From an uncultured Collinsella sp. (lineage in GTDB: Bacteria; Actinomycetota; Coriobacteriia; Coriobacteriales; Coriobacteriaceae), in contig CAUBMI010000002.1 of the NCBI GenBank assembly GCA_958436995.1, forward strand, positions 1 through 64,000: DNA of 64,000 nucleotides, in the 5' to 3' direction. A model generated the notes under the pieces. That model did not search any database. It was not told where the DNA came from and saw only the letters and a list, made by a program, of their open reading frames with translations. The position numbers and the translations under genes are program-made. Positions 53,257 to 62,584 of the stretch are shown one piece after another (within the stretch, counting starts at the first letter, position 1; each line of letters begins with the position of its first letter).

Positions 53257-55256
53257 CTGTGGCCGAAAAATTCCGTGTCGGCGGGGCGATAGGGGCGGAA
53301 GGTGGCGGGATCGATCTTTACGTGTGCCGCGGCTGGCACGTCGTACCATTTGACCGTGTAGCCGGCGCCATGGGCGCAAAAGACCGAATCGGGCGTGTTG
53401 GGCAGATCGGCCTCGGGCTCGTAGGCGGCCGCCTCGATGACGCGCTCGGCATCATGGCAAGCCGCATAACCGGCGAACTCCAGGTACAGATGACCGCGCC
53501 CGCTCGTGTAGGCAGCCACCTCCAGCGCGTAATCCTGCACCTCGGATGCTGGCACACGACCCACAAGCTTCGCCCGGTCGCCCGCCATCGCCGGCGGCTT
53601 GTACTCGGCGCCCATGCGCGTGACATCCGAAAGCGCCCTGCCCACGCAATCTCCCGGCACCTCGAGCTCAAAGTGGTACCACGGCTCCAACAGCACCGCC
53701 GCACCCGCCTCGCGTGCCCGCATCAAACCCTGACGAATCGCGCGGTACGTGGCCTGACGAAAATCACCGCCCTCGGTGTGTTTGGCATGTGCACGGCCAC
53801 CCGTAAGCGTAATGCGCACATCGGTGATGGGCGAGCCGGCCAACACGCCCAGGTGATCGCGCTCCATGGCGTTGGTGAGTGCCAAACGCTGCCAGTTCAG
53901 ATCGAGCTCGTCGGTCGAGGTCACGGTGCCAAACTGCACGCCTGAACCCGCTGGCAGCGGCTCCAGGCGCAGGTGCACCTCGGCGTAATGGCGCAGCGGT
54001 TCAAAATGGCCCACACCCTCGACCGGCTGCGAGATCGTCTCCTTATAGAGAATGCCGCCGGGCTCAAACTCAATCGAAAGGCCAAAGCGATCGGCCAACA
54101 CCCGCTGCACGACCTCGAGCTGCACGGCGCCCATCAACTGCAAGTGAATCTGCTCAAGATGCGTATTCCAGCTTACGCCGAGCATGGGGTCTTCGTCTGC
54201 CAACTCGGTCAGCGCTTTGAACACCGCGTGGACATCGTGTTCGCCCGGTAGCACCGTATAGGTAAGGACCGGCGCAATGACGGGCGCATCGCACCCGGGC
54301 TCCGCACCCAAGGCATCCCCCGGGCGAACGTGCGCAAGACCCGTCACGGCACAAATACCGCCAGCGGCAACTTCCTGGGCAAGCTCGTACTTCTCTCCGT
54401 TATAGACGCGCACCTGATCGACCTTTTGCTCCCATGCCTCGGCGCCGGAACGTCCGTCAATCATCTGTTTGGCATGCAGTGTGCCGCCGGTCACTTTAAC
54501 CCAAGCCAAGCGCTCGCCACGAACACCTCGGCTGACGCGATAGACGCGCGCGGCGAACTCCGGGGCCCACGCCTGTTCACGCATCAGCGTGCACATGCCA
54601 TCCAGCAGCTCGCCCACGCCCTGGTCCTTGAGCGCCGAGCCGGCAAAGCAGGGAAAGAGCCTGCGCTCGGCAACCATGCGCGACAGCGTTGCGACGGAAA
54701 GCTCGCCCGACTCAAGAAACTCCTCGAGCGCCGCCTCGTCCAACGCGGCAGTGTCCTCCCAAGCGGCACCGCCCGCCAGCAGCTCGCTGGCATCCAGGCA
54801 GCCCTCGGAAAGACGCTGCCCAAGTTGCGCCAGCAAAACATCGCGGCCGGGATTCTCCAAGTCGATCTTGTTGATAAAGACAAACGTCGGGATGCCATAG
54901 CGCGCAAGCAGGCGCCACAGGGTTTCGGTGTGCCCCTGCACGCCGTCGTTGGCACCTACCACCAAAATCGCGTAGTCGAGCGCGCGTAACGTGCGCTCCG
55001 CCTCGGCTGAAAAATCCACGTGACCGGGGGCGTCCACGAGCATAACGTGGGTTTCGTCGTGATCGAGCACAGCCTGCGACGAGAAAATCGTGATGCCGCG
55101 CTCGCGTTCGATAGCATTGGTATCCAGGTGCGAGTCGCCGTCGTCCACACGGCCGCGCTTGCGAATGCGACCTGCGTTGAACAGCATGGCCTCGGCCAGC
55201 GTAGTCTTGCCGGCATCGACATGCGCCAAGATTCCAACGACAGCTTGCTTCGACAT
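53253..55256 (-). CDS. TetM-like ribosomal-protection GTPase
   Basis: 667 residues of the TetM/TetO/EF-G-related group. GTPase motifs AHVDAGKTTLAEA, DAPGHVDF and NKID, and the domain order of EF-G with domain IV reduced as in Tet proteins. True TetM is about 639 residues. Here there are differences in the C-terminal region that contacts tetracycline (TGRGHLYLEFAGYAAC), so it is a homologue not a proven resistance gene. GAGGAG precedes the ATG. Single gene, GC-rich codon use like the chromosome, so it is probably native. It may give tetracycline tolerance or aid translation under stress. Confidence 0.85.
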   Translation of the reverse strand: MSKQAVVGILAHVDAGKTTLAEAMLFNAGRIRKRGRVDDGDSHLDTNAIERERGITIFSSQAVLDHDETHVMLVDAPGHVDFSAEAERTLRALDYAILVVGANDGVQGHTETLWRLLARYGIPTFVFINKIDLENPGRDVLLAQLGQRLSEGCLDASELLAGGAAWEDTAALDEAALEEFLESGELSVATLSRMVAERRLFPCFAGSALKDQGVGELLDGMCTLMREQAWAPEFAARVYRVSRGVRGERLAWVKVTGGTLHAKQMIDGRSGAEAWEQKVDQVRVYNGEKYELAQEVAAGGICAVTGLAHVRPGDALGAEPGCDAPVIAPVLTYTVLPGEHDVHAVFKALTELADEDPMLGVSWNTHLEQIHLQLMGAVQLEVVQRVLADRFGLSIEFEPGGILYKETISQPVEGVGHFEPLRHYAEVHLRLEPLPAGSGVQFGTVTSTDELDLNWQRLALTNAMERDHLGVLAGSPITDVRITLTGGRAHAKHTEGGDFRQATYRAIRQGLMRAREAGAAVLLEPWYHFELEVPGDCVGRALSDVTRMGAEYKPPAMAGDRAKLVGRVPASEVQDYALEVAAYTSGRGHLYLEFAGYAACHDAERVIEAAAYEPEADLPNTPDSVFCAHGAGYTVKWYDVPAAAHVKIDPATFRPYRPADTEFFGHR

Positions 55257-55453
55257 GGCTCTCCTCTTATTGCAAGCCCACCGCACGCGGCAACGGGCAT
55301 TCTCGTTCCACACTGGATGATACAATTTACGGGCCGGCGGGCGAAGCGGGCCCTATCCCCCGACCGAGCTCATCGCCCCGCGTTGCCGCGCGGCGATTTT
55401 CGCAGGTTCGCGCCTTGCGAAAGCCGGCACCTCCCCTAACAGCGCAGCGGCCA

Positions 55454-55479
55454 AAAATGGCCCCACCCGGGGCCATTTT
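55454..55479. terminator. AAAATGGCCCC hairpin
   Basis: AAAATGGCCCC and GGGGCCATTTT pair perfectly around a 4-base loop. It terminates the GNAT gene on the minus strand. The rest of 55257-55513 shows nothing else. Confidence 0.8.
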
Positions 55480-55513
55480 CATGTACATGGATTGTTGATA
55501 CGCGTCCTCGCTC

Positions 55514-56002
55514 TTATGCCTCGCGCAGCCAGTCGAACGCAACACGCGACGTGCCGTCCGACACATACACAACGCCGGCGCGCTCGAACCCCGCTTTCAT
55601 GCTCGCGCCCTGCATAGGCAGATTGTCCGCGTGCGTGTCGATACGCAGGTGGTCAGCGCGCGCCTTGGCAAAGGCAAACATCGCGGCCGCGATACCGTGC
55701 ACGGTGCCGTCGGACGCCACGCGGTGCAGTACGGCGTACGGAGTGTCGCTACGCCACTGACCGTCCTCGATGACGTCATAGCACTCGTCCGGGCCCGGCA
55801 AAAAGGCAAACGTCGCCACCACGCGACCGTCGACTTCGCACACATAGCTGCCACCGGCGGCGATATCGGCAGCCAGCTGCTCGGCCGAAGGCGTGCCCTC
55901 GGGCCACTGCGTGGCGTTGCCATGCGCGCGCATAAAGGCGCGGGCGGCATCATAGATGGCCATGACGGCAGGAATGTCGGTCTCGAGGGTTTTTCTGATC
56001 AT
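55514..56002 (-). CDS. GNAT-family N-acetyltransferase
   Basis: 162 residues of the acetyl-CoA-dependent GNAT fold. The acceptor loop, strand VHGIAAAMFAFAKARADHLRIDTHADN (motif A/B region, with a weakened Q-x-x-G-x-G) and the C-terminal FERAGVVYVSDGTSRVAFDW are as in uncharacterised small-molecule acetyltransferases. The start is ATG at 56002; GTG at 56005 fits GAGG spacing equally. Substrate unknown. Confidence 0.85.
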   Translation of the reverse strand: MIRKTLETDIPAVMAIYDAARAFMRAHGNATQWPEGTPSAEQLAADIAAGGSYVCEVDGRVVATFAFLPGPDECYDVIEDGQWRSDTPYAVLHRVASDGTVHGIAAAMFAFAKARADHLRIDTHADNLPMQGASMKAGFERAGVVYVSDGTSRVAFDWLREA

Positions 56003-56078
56003 CACGCGGCGACCTCACGTTTATTGGTATCACTTTGATTGAGCAATGATACCAGCGTTTGGAAAGGGCAAGGAGCGG

Positions 56079-56375
56079 ATGGGAAGCAAAAAGCGAGCCG
56101 CCTGGTCAAAGGCCAAAAGCGAGTTTTTGGGCGCTGCCACCGGCGGCGATATGAGCGACCTGTTTGCGCGCGAGGACGAGCGCCGCGACGCCCTGGACGC
56201 CGAGCGCGATGAGGCTTGGCGCTACAAATCGTGCGAGCGCAAAAACCGCTACGACACACGCGCCGAGGCCGAGGCCGTTATGGCCGACTGCGAAAACCGT
56301 GGGCGGCGTGGTTTGGCCTGCTACAAATGCGAATACTGCGGCGGGTGGCATCTGACGTCGCATCCTTGGAAATAG
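56079..56375 (+). CDS. Small conserved protein with a CxxC...CxxCGGWH zinc motif
   Basis: 98 residues. A Lys/Arg/Asp-rich helical N-terminus is followed by KSCERKNRYDTRAEAEAVM and a C-terminal zinc-binding CYKCEYCGGWHLTSH. The same pattern occurs in many small actinobacterial and phage proteins of unknown function; nucleic-acid or protein binding is likely. AAGGAG precedes the ATG at 56079. Confidence 0.75.
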   Translation: MGSKKRAAWSKAKSEFLGAATGGDMSDLFAREDERRDALDAERDEAWRYKSCERKNRYDTRAEAEAVMADCENRGRRGLACYKCEYCGGWHLTSHPWK

Positions 56376-56442
56376 GCTCCGCAACGGAGCGGCGCTCACG
56401 CAGCGGCACGGCACCGACACATCGCCGGCCATCGCACGCAGG

Positions 56443-57147
56443 CTACGGGCGCGGCGGCACCAAGACATCGTAGCGGACAGCCTTGCCCGCAAGCTGATAG
56501 CTCGGCTTGATGCCGGCAAGCAGCGGCCCCTTCACCGGCCGCTTGATAACAACCTTGCGCGGGTGCACCGCAAGCGCGGCTTCGACCAGCGTCTCCTCAT
56601 CGGCGCACGGCTGCTCCAAATGGTGCAAAAGCTGGAACTTCTTTTTGACCGCCGCACTCTTGGTACGCTCGGGAAACATGGGGTCCAGATACACCACGTC
56701 GGGAGCCGCGAGCTCAACGCGCTCGACCAGCTCAGCCGTATGGCGAAGGCCGGCAATGCTGTCCTCGCCCGCATGTAAGTGCATGCGCGCCACGGCGGCC
56801 GCAAGCGCCGGATCATCTGCCGCGCGATCCAGGGCATCCTGGAGCAGCACCGCGATCACGCAATCCTGCTCATACAGATCGACGGTAAAGCCCGCGGCCG
56901 CCAGCAGCAGCGAGTCCTCGCCAAAGCCTGCTGTGGCATCAATCGCCCATGGTTGCTCGATGCCTTTTGTGCGCGCAGCCTTCACCAGTAGCTCTTGCTG
57001 CAAACGGCCCTGCTTGAGCCGTGGAAGCATGCGGCCAAAATCGGCACGCAACTCCATCGTGCCGTCGGTGAGCGTGAGGCCCTCGGGGTTCCCGATCAGC
57101 TCAAGCCCCGCGGCCCGAGCAACAGAAAAGGGATCGACGACGCCCAT
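56443..57147 (-). CDS. rsmJ: 16S rRNA (guanine-1516-N2)-methyltransferase
   Basis: 234 residues. SAM-binding DATAGFGEDSLLLAAAG, catalytic YLDPMFPERTKSAAVKKKFQLL and the HPRKVVIKRPVKGP strand match RsmJ. AAGGAG lies 6 bases before the ATG at 57147; a GTG at 57153 is less likely. Single gene. Confidence 0.93.
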   Translation of the reverse strand: MGVVDPFSVARAAGLELIGNPEGLTLTDGTMELRADFGRMLPRLKQGRLQQELLVKAARTKGIEQPWAIDATAGFGEDSLLLAAAGFTVDLYEQDCVIAVLLQDALDRAADDPALAAAVARMHLHAGEDSIAGLRHTAELVERVELAAPDVVYLDPMFPERTKSAAVKKKFQLLHHLEQPCADEETLVEAALAVHPRKVVIKRPVKGPLLAGIKPSYQLAGKAVRYDVLVPPRP

Positions 57148-57210
57148 GGGCACTCCTTAGCAAGCAAAACGGATACGTGAGCGCCGCATGTGTCGGCACC
57201 CAACCGTCCG

Positions 57211-57354
57211 CTATTGTCCCACATGCGACATGGCCCACAGCATCCCAATGCAAAGCACCGCCATCAATCCCGTGCACACGGCAGCGATCACAGAATCGCT
57301 CATGCGCCTTCCCAATGATTGCGGCTCGCGCGCCTGCCCTGTTCCGTACATCAT
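57211..57354 (-). CDS. 47-residue single-pass membrane protein
   Basis: The frame begins MMYGTGQAREPQ behind an ideal AAGGAGGAGCC ribosome binding site. A charged N-terminus (to residue 20, including GRRMSDS) is followed by one hydrophobic helix (about 22-44, rich in Val, Leu, Met) and a short tail. It lies between rsmJ and a four-helix membrane protein. Such small proteins often modulate a transporter or kinase. No family recognised. Confidence 0.6.
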   Translation of the reverse strand: MMYGTGQAREPQSLGRRMSDSVIAAVCTGLMAVLCIGMLWAMSHVGQ

Positions 57355-57583
57355 GGCTCCTCCTTAGACCAGCTCCTTGTTACGACTCCATCATCGCAGC
57401 GCCGCGCATGAGCTGCCATCGATTTGACTTACGTCCAGCTTTCCTTTTTGAAAGGTTGAGGTGCGCAGGCCTAAAGCGCTTTCAGACGCATGCGCCGCCG
57501 CGTTGAACTACAATGTGCTTCACCATATGTGCAGCACAGGGGGTACGCCAGATCGGCCGTACTCGTATCGAAAGGATCCAGCC

Positions 57584-57985
57584 ATGAGCTACGCTCGCAA
57601 GACACTCAAAATCCTTGCCCTCATTTACTTTGTTTTGGGCATCGCCAGCCTCGTCATCGCCGGCGTCGGCATCGCCCGAGGCAGTCTCGATTCCACGTAC
57701 GGGCCGAACGCCATGCTCGCCGCGGCCGTACTTGTCATCAAGGGTCTTGTCGATCTTGCCGCAGGTGTTGCGGGCATCAAGGGTGCCAACAAGCCTTCGC
57801 AGGTTGACGGCGCGTTTAAGCTCGGTATCGTTGCTGCAGTCGCCACGCTTGCCCAGGCGGTGCTCACGCTTCCCGCGTTTGGCGGCGACGCCATCAACTT
57901 TGGCGCCTTTGTCATCGTGGTGTACGACCTGTTCTTTGTTCAGCAGGCGCACGCCATCAAGGCCGAGAACAAGGACCGCCTGTAA
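57584..57985 (+). CDS. Small four-helix membrane protein
   Basis: 133 residues with four hydrophobic helices (about 7-29, 42-64, 76-98, 103-122) and a charged C-terminus. AAAGGA precedes the ATG at 57584. Resembles uncharacterised DUF-type actinobacterial membrane proteins with GIA and AAAV repeats. Single gene ending at a terminator. Function unknown. Confidence 0.78.
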   Translation: MSYARKTLKILALIYFVLGIASLVIAGVGIARGSLDSTYGPNAMLAAAVLVIKGLVDLAAGVAGIKGANKPSQVDGAFKLGIVAAVATLAQAVLTLPAFGGDAINFGAFVIVVYDLFFVQQAHAIKAENKDRL

Positions 57986-58024
57986 GCGCTCGCTTCTCAA
58001 AACCTTTGTAGCCAAGCAACCAAC

Positions 58025-58058
58025 AAGGGCCGATCGCACATCTCCGCGGTCGGCCCTT
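58025..58058. terminator. Terminator between convergent genes
   Basis: AAGGGCCGA pairs with TCGGCCCTT around a GC-rich loop, followed by TTACGTTT. A half-palindrome with CCTGTCCCTTTTTGG lies at about 58090-58110. Confidence 0.75.
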
Positions 58059-58110
58059 TACGTTTGCCCAGATAAAACCTGCCAAAATAAACCTGTCCCT
58101 TTTTGGTAGG

Positions 58111-58923
58111 TTAGTGGCGGTACTCGGCGATGATGAAGTCGATATCGGTCTGAAGGGTGTCCAGGTTTGCCAGGCGCTCTTTGTCGGCAGGGCGCGTGCG
58201 GTAGTAGTACGGCGTCATCTGGAACACCGCCTCGATGTCTGCCTGCGTCTGGAGCGTAATGTTCGCAGACACCCGCCGCGTTCCCACCAACTCGAGCTCG
58301 GTCGTCTTCGGCAGCTTTTCATCATTGAGATATGGCGTGTCGTAGAGTACCTCCTTGAGCCCAAAGAGATGACGGGCACCCGGCACCACGGTGTAGAGCG
58401 AGCCCTCGGGTGCCAGCACGCGAGCAAACTCGCGCCCGTTAAAGGGGGCAAAGAGCTCGGTCACCATATCAAAGGCACCATCAGCCACAGGAATATCCTT
58501 CATGTTGGCCACGAAGTAGGTCGCATCGCCGCGCTTGGCAGCCAGGCGCACCATCTCTTTGCCCAAGTCGAATCCGTAAGCATCCACGCCCGGCACCGCA
58601 CCCATGGCGCTGGTGTAGTAGCCCTCGCCACAGCAGATATCGAGCAAGGTCATGGGACCGCCCGCAGACGCCGCATGCCCAGACACCCGATCGCGCACCA
58701 GCTCGACCATCGCATCACGCAACGGCGCATAGTAGCCGCGGTTTAGAAAGTCACGACGGCTGCGCGCCTGCGACTTGGGATCGCCCATGGAGTCGCCGCT
58801 CTTGGACGAGCGCAGCAGATACAGATAGCCCTCGCGCGCACGGTCAAACCGATGTCCGCCCGCGCATGCAGCACCGCGCTCATCGTCCACCAACGGCTCA
58901 TGGCAAACGGGACACAACAACAT
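58111..58923 (-). CDS. rlmA: 23S rRNA (guanine-N1)-methyltransferase, RlmA type
   Basis: 270 residues. The N-terminal zinc site CPVCHEPL...CAGGHRFDRAREGYLYLL is specific to RlmA; then SAM-binding LLDICCGEGYYTSAM and the RlmA region APEGSLYTVVPGARHLFGLKEVLYD. It methylates G745/748 of 23S rRNA, and the RlmA-II branch gives tylosin tolerance; the subtype cannot be told here. AAGGAG precedes the ATG. Confidence 0.93.
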   Translation of the reverse strand: MLLCPVCHEPLVDDERGAACAGGHRFDRAREGYLYLLRSSKSGDSMGDPKSQARSRRDFLNRGYYAPLRDAMVELVRDRVSGHAASAGGPMTLLDICCGEGYYTSAMGAVPGVDAYGFDLGKEMVRLAAKRGDATYFVANMKDIPVADGAFDMVTELFAPFNGREFARVLAPEGSLYTVVPGARHLFGLKEVLYDTPYLNDEKLPKTTELELVGTRRVSANITLQTQADIEAVFQMTPYYYRTRPADKERLANLDTLQTDIDFIIAEYRH

Positions 58924-58979
58924 GGCAACTCCTTAGCGCGAACAACACAACGCCCACCATTGTCGCACGCCTTCCCCAC

Positions 58980-59038
58980 CTAGTCATTGGGGACGTTCTT
59001 GTTCGACTAGTCATTTAAGAACGTCCCCAATGACTAGT
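58980..59038. repeat. CTAGTCATT/GTCCCC palindrome
   Basis: CTAGTCATTGGGGACGTTCTT and its inverse surround GTTCGACTAGTCATTTA, giving a double-unit palindrome over 59 bases. A half copy with GGAACGTCCCTAAGTGCC follows at 59070-59090. Gap to MATE contains nothing else. Confidence 0.82.
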
Positions 59039-59158
59039 CTGAAGGAGTGTCCCCAGCTGCCGGCAGAAAAGGAACGTCCCTAAGTGCCGACTAGTCGATT
59101 AGGAGTATCATCGTCTGCGCAAATAAGCGCGAATGAGCATGTTAGAGATTGAGAGCGT

Positions 59159-60541
59159 ATGGCAGACACCGCATCTAAGCACATTGACATGACCACCGGC
59201 TCGCTGTGGCGCAATATTCCCCTGTTCGCCTTTCCCGTCGCCGCCACGAGCATCCTTGAGCAGCTGTCGAACCTCATCGCCACGGTCATCATCGGTAACT
59301 TCTCGGGCGACCAGGGAACCCTCGCCATGGCGGCGGTCGGCTCCAATGTTCCGCTTACCAGTCTTATGATCAACCTGTTTATTGGGCTGTCGCTTGGCTC
59401 CAACGTGGTCATCGCCAACGCCATCGGCCGCAACGATCAGAACATGGTCAAGCGCGCCGTCCATACCTCGATTCTGATGGCACTCGTGGGCTTTGTCGTC
59501 ATCGCGCTGGGCGAGATCTTTGCCGAGCCCATGCTCGCCGCGCTCAACGTCCCTGACGAAACCATGCCGCTCGCATCGCTCTACCTGCGCGTCTTTTTGC
59601 TCAGCATGCCCTCGATCTTGCTCTACAACTTTGAGGCCGCAATCTTCCGCTCCGTCGGCATCACCCGTATGCCGCTGCAGGCGCTTGCCGTGTCCACCGT
59701 CCTCAACATTGGCCTGGACCTCATCTTTGTCCCCGTGCTCCACTGGGGCGTCGCGGGTGTCGCCATCGCCACCGCCATCGCCTATACCGTCAGCGCAGTC
59801 ACGCTCTTTATCCGTCTGCTCAAGACCGATTCCGTCGTCCGCGTCACCCTGCGCGATCTGGCTATCGACCCCGTCGCCCTCAAGCGCATCGTCAAGATCG
59901 GCCTGCCCGCCGGCATCCAAAGCGCCGTCTTTGCCGTCGCCAACATCATCATCCAGTCCGCCATCAACAGCCTGGGCACCGAGGTCATGGCGGCATCCAG
60001 CGCTGCCATGAGCCTGGAGTATGTGTGTTACAACCTGCTCAACAGCTTTAGCCAGGCTTGCACTACCTTTGTGGGACAAAACCACGGCGCGCGCCAGATC
60101 GACCGTTGCACCAAGACGCTCAAGGTCTGCCTGATCGAAGGCGGCATCGTTGCACTCACCACGATTATCGTCATCGTCGGTCTGGGGCGCGAGATCCTGG
60201 CGTTGTTCAACAGCGACCCCAACATCGTCTCGATCGGCTATATCCGCGTGTGTTCGATCTTCCCGGCGTACGCCTTTAGCATGTTCTACGAAAACATGTC
60301 CGGTTATCTGCGCGGCTTTGGCATCTCGCTCATGCCCGCCCTCATCACCATGATCTGCGTCTGCGGCATCCGCTTCTATTGGGTGTTCTGCGTGTTCCCG
60401 CACTTCCGCACCTTTGCGAACATCATGATGGTCTACCCCATCAGCCTGGGCACCACAGCGTTCTTTATGGTCGTGGCGGTATTGCTCTGCCATCCGGCAC
60501 GCACCTATCGTCTGGCGCAAGCCAAGACTGGGGCGCGCTAG
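59159..60541 (+). CDS. MATE-family efflux transporter
   Basis: 460 residues, twelve helices in two six-helix halves; the MATE start GSLWRNIPLFAFPVAATSILEQLSN and the second-half IGLPAGIQSAVFAVANIIIQS are typical of the DinF/NorM-like group. Exports cationic drugs or metabolites with Na+ or H+. The ribosome binding site is weak (GAGAGCG). The convergent LysR gene is next; no link is seen. Confidence 0.93.
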   Translation: MADTASKHIDMTTGSLWRNIPLFAFPVAATSILEQLSNLIATVIIGNFSGDQGTLAMAAVGSNVPLTSLMINLFIGLSLGSNVVIANAIGRNDQNMVKRAVHTSILMALVGFVVIALGEIFAEPMLAALNVPDETMPLASLYLRVFLLSMPSILLYNFEAAIFRSVGITRMPLQALAVSTVLNIGLDLIFVPVLHWGVAGVAIATAIAYTVSAVTLFIRLLKTDSVVRVTLRDLAIDPVALKRIVKIGLPAGIQSAVFAVANIIIQSAINSLGTEVMAASSAAMSLEYVCYNLLNSFSQACTTFVGQNHGARQIDRCTKTLKVCLIEGGIVALTTIIVIVGLGREILALFNSDPNIVSIGYIRVCSIFPAYAFSMFYENMSGYLRGFGISLMPALITMICVCGIRFYWVFCVFPHFRTFANIMMVYPISLGTTAFFMVVAVLLCHPARTYRLAQAKTGAR

Positions 60542-60570
60542 ACACATACAACAAGGTGGCGCATCGGCAA

Positions 60571-61437
60571 CTAGCTCACGATATGTGAGCTCATGTAGTC
60601 GATAAAGCGCCTCGTGGCGATCGGCATGGTATCCCAGCTGCGCCAGGCTGCCACGACGTCGCGTGAGGGAGCGTGCACGATGGGACGCACGCAAATATCA
60701 GCCTGCATGCCCTCGACCGTACGCCGGTAGAGCATGCTCACGCCGAGGCCCTCCTCCACCATCGCCATAATGGTGTAGTCGTCGGTAACCTCACTTGTCA
60801 CGTGCGGGGACAGCCCGTGCGCCGCGAATGCATCGAGCACCAGGCTCTGCTCGCCCTCATCCAGCAGCACAAACGGTTCGGACGCCAGGTCGGCAAGCGT
60901 CACCTTTTCCTTTGCCGCCAGTGGATGGACGGCTGGCAACAGCGCCACCAGCTCGTCGTGATAGACCACGCGTTTCTCGAGCCCCTCGGTAAATCCACGC
61001 GCTGTAAAGCAAAAGTCGACCACGCCATCGTGCACCCACTGGGCATTGCGCGTGTAATCGCCCTGCTTGAGGGTAAAGCGCACGCCCGGATGCAGGGCCC
61101 CAAAGTCGCGGATCACACGCGGCAACACAGTACGACTCACGTTGGTAAACGTCGCAATGCGAATTTCGGTCGACGAAAGCCCCAGCAACTCCTGGCGCTT
61201 GCCCTCAAGCTCGGCCTCGGCAGTTACGATTTGGCGCAGATACGGCAGATACTGTTTGCCGTCGCGCGTAAGCGAGACGCCCTGCTTGCCACGCTCGATA
61301 ATCGTGGTGCCCAGCTCGCGCTCGAGCGCCTTGACGGCCTGGCTCACCGCGCTTTGCGTATAGCCCAGCTCGTCGGCGGCACGTTTCAGGCTGCCGCAAT
61401 CGACCACCATACATACAATCTGATACCGCGATGCCAT
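60571..61437 (-). CDS. LysR-family transcription regulator
   Basis: 288 residues: winged helix-turn-helix (RYQIVCMVVDCGSLKRAADELGYTQSAVSQAVKALERELG) and a two-lobed effector domain. GGAGG precedes the ATG. It is divergent from the EamA transporter gene across 158 bases, the usual LysR arrangement, so it probably controls that gene in response to a small metabolite. Confidence 0.93.
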   Translation of the reverse strand: MASRYQIVCMVVDCGSLKRAADELGYTQSAVSQAVKALERELGTTIIERGKQGVSLTRDGKQYLPYLRQIVTAEAELEGKRQELLGLSSTEIRIATFTNVSRTVLPRVIRDFGALHPGVRFTLKQGDYTRNAQWVHDGVVDFCFTARGFTEGLEKRVVYHDELVALLPAVHPLAAKEKVTLADLASEPFVLLDEGEQSLVLDAFAAHGLSPHVTSEVTDDYTIMAMVEEGLGVSMLYRRTVEGMQADICVRPIVHAPSRDVVAAWRSWDTMPIATRRFIDYMSSHIVS

Positions 61438-61595
61438 CGTGCCTCCACATCGATGTAGCCGTAAAACGTTTTGCCAGGGCTTTTTCTTCCAACATTAGTA
61501 CTTCTTAATCATACTGAAGATACATTCGCTTTACTACATCCATATCTGGGAGCAGAATCCTTTTTGCGAAACCGTTCTGTAACAAAAGGAGTCCC

Positions 61596-62498
61596 ATGGA
61601 TCGCAAAAAAGCAATCGCGCTCTCATTTTCCGTTCCCGTCGCATGGGGCTTTTCGTACCCCCTCATGAAGATCGGCATGAACAGCATGAATGCCACGAGC
61701 ATCGTCGCGCTGCGCTGCATCATCGCCTTTGCGGCCTGCCTGCTGCTCTTCCACAAGCACGCGGTGCGCATCAACCGTGACCTGATGGTCCGCGCCGCCA
61801 TCATCGGCGCCATCATGGCAACCGAGATCACCTGCATGTGCCTGGGCTCCAGCCTCACCTCCGCCTCCACCGCCGGCTTTTTGCAGAGCCTGACGGTCGT
61901 AATCGTGCCGTTTGCCAACGCGGCCCTGCTGCGTCGCGCTCCCGAGCGCAAGGTGCTCATCGGCACCGCCATCGTCACCTGCGGCATGTTGCTGCTCTCG
62001 GGCGCCGACTTTACCAGCCTGAATCCCGGCGCGATCATCATGCTGCTCTCGGCCTTTATCTATGCCGGCCACATTATCATCGCCAAGCGCTTTGTCGAAG
62101 AAGTCGATCCGCTGGCTCTGGGCGTTTGGCAGCTGGGCTTCGGCGGCTTGTTCTCGGGTATCGCCGCATTTACCTTTGGCGGCTTCACGCTTCCCAGCAC
62201 GCCGAGCGAGATCGTCGTTATCGTTGCGCTCGCACTCATCTGCTCTGCCTACGGCTTTATCACCCAGACGCTCGTGCAGCCCCACGTACCTGCCGAAACC
62301 ACTGGCTTCGCCTTCTCGCTCGAGCCGGTCTGCTCCGCCGTCTTCTCGTTTTTCCTGGTCGGCGAGGTCCTGAGCCCCATCGCCTTCCTTGGCGCCGCCC
62401 TCATCCTCACCGGCGTCATGGTGGCAACTGTCGAGCTTCCGCTCCTTCGCGCACATGGGCATGCTCATATGGCGGCAGCGCCCGAGCACGTCTCGTAG
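61596..62498 (+). CDS. EamA-type drug/metabolite transporter
   Basis: 300 residues with ten helices in two EamA repeats (ALSFSVPVAWGFSYPLMKIGMN ... FLVGEVLSPIAFLGAALILTGVMVA). Exports small metabolites or amino acids. AAAGGAG precedes the ATG. Divergent from the LysR gene. Substrate unknown. Confidence 0.92.
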   Translation: MDRKKAIALSFSVPVAWGFSYPLMKIGMNSMNATSIVALRCIIAFAACLLLFHKHAVRINRDLMVRAAIIGAIMATEITCMCLGSSLTSASTAGFLQSLTVVIVPFANAALLRRAPERKVLIGTAIVTCGMLLLSGADFTSLNPGAIIMLLSAFIYAGHIIIAKRFVEEVDPLALGVWQLGFGGLFSGIAAFTFGGFTLPSTPSEIVVIVALALICSAYGFITQTLVQPHVPAETTGFAFSLEPVCSAVFSFFLVGEVLSPIAFLGAALILTGVMVATVELPLLRAHGHAHMAAAPEHVS

Positions 62499-62584
62499 AC
62501 CCCACTCCTCATACAGCCGCGGCATAAAGGTCTCTGACGCCTTTACAATAGATGCCGACAAAGCATCTGCCCTAAGGGAGTTCC

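Noticed and set aside
53253..55256. Elongation factor G proper
   Set aside because: Motifs and domain layout are those of the Tet/RPP group, and a genomic EF-G would be in the str operon with ribosomal genes, absent here.
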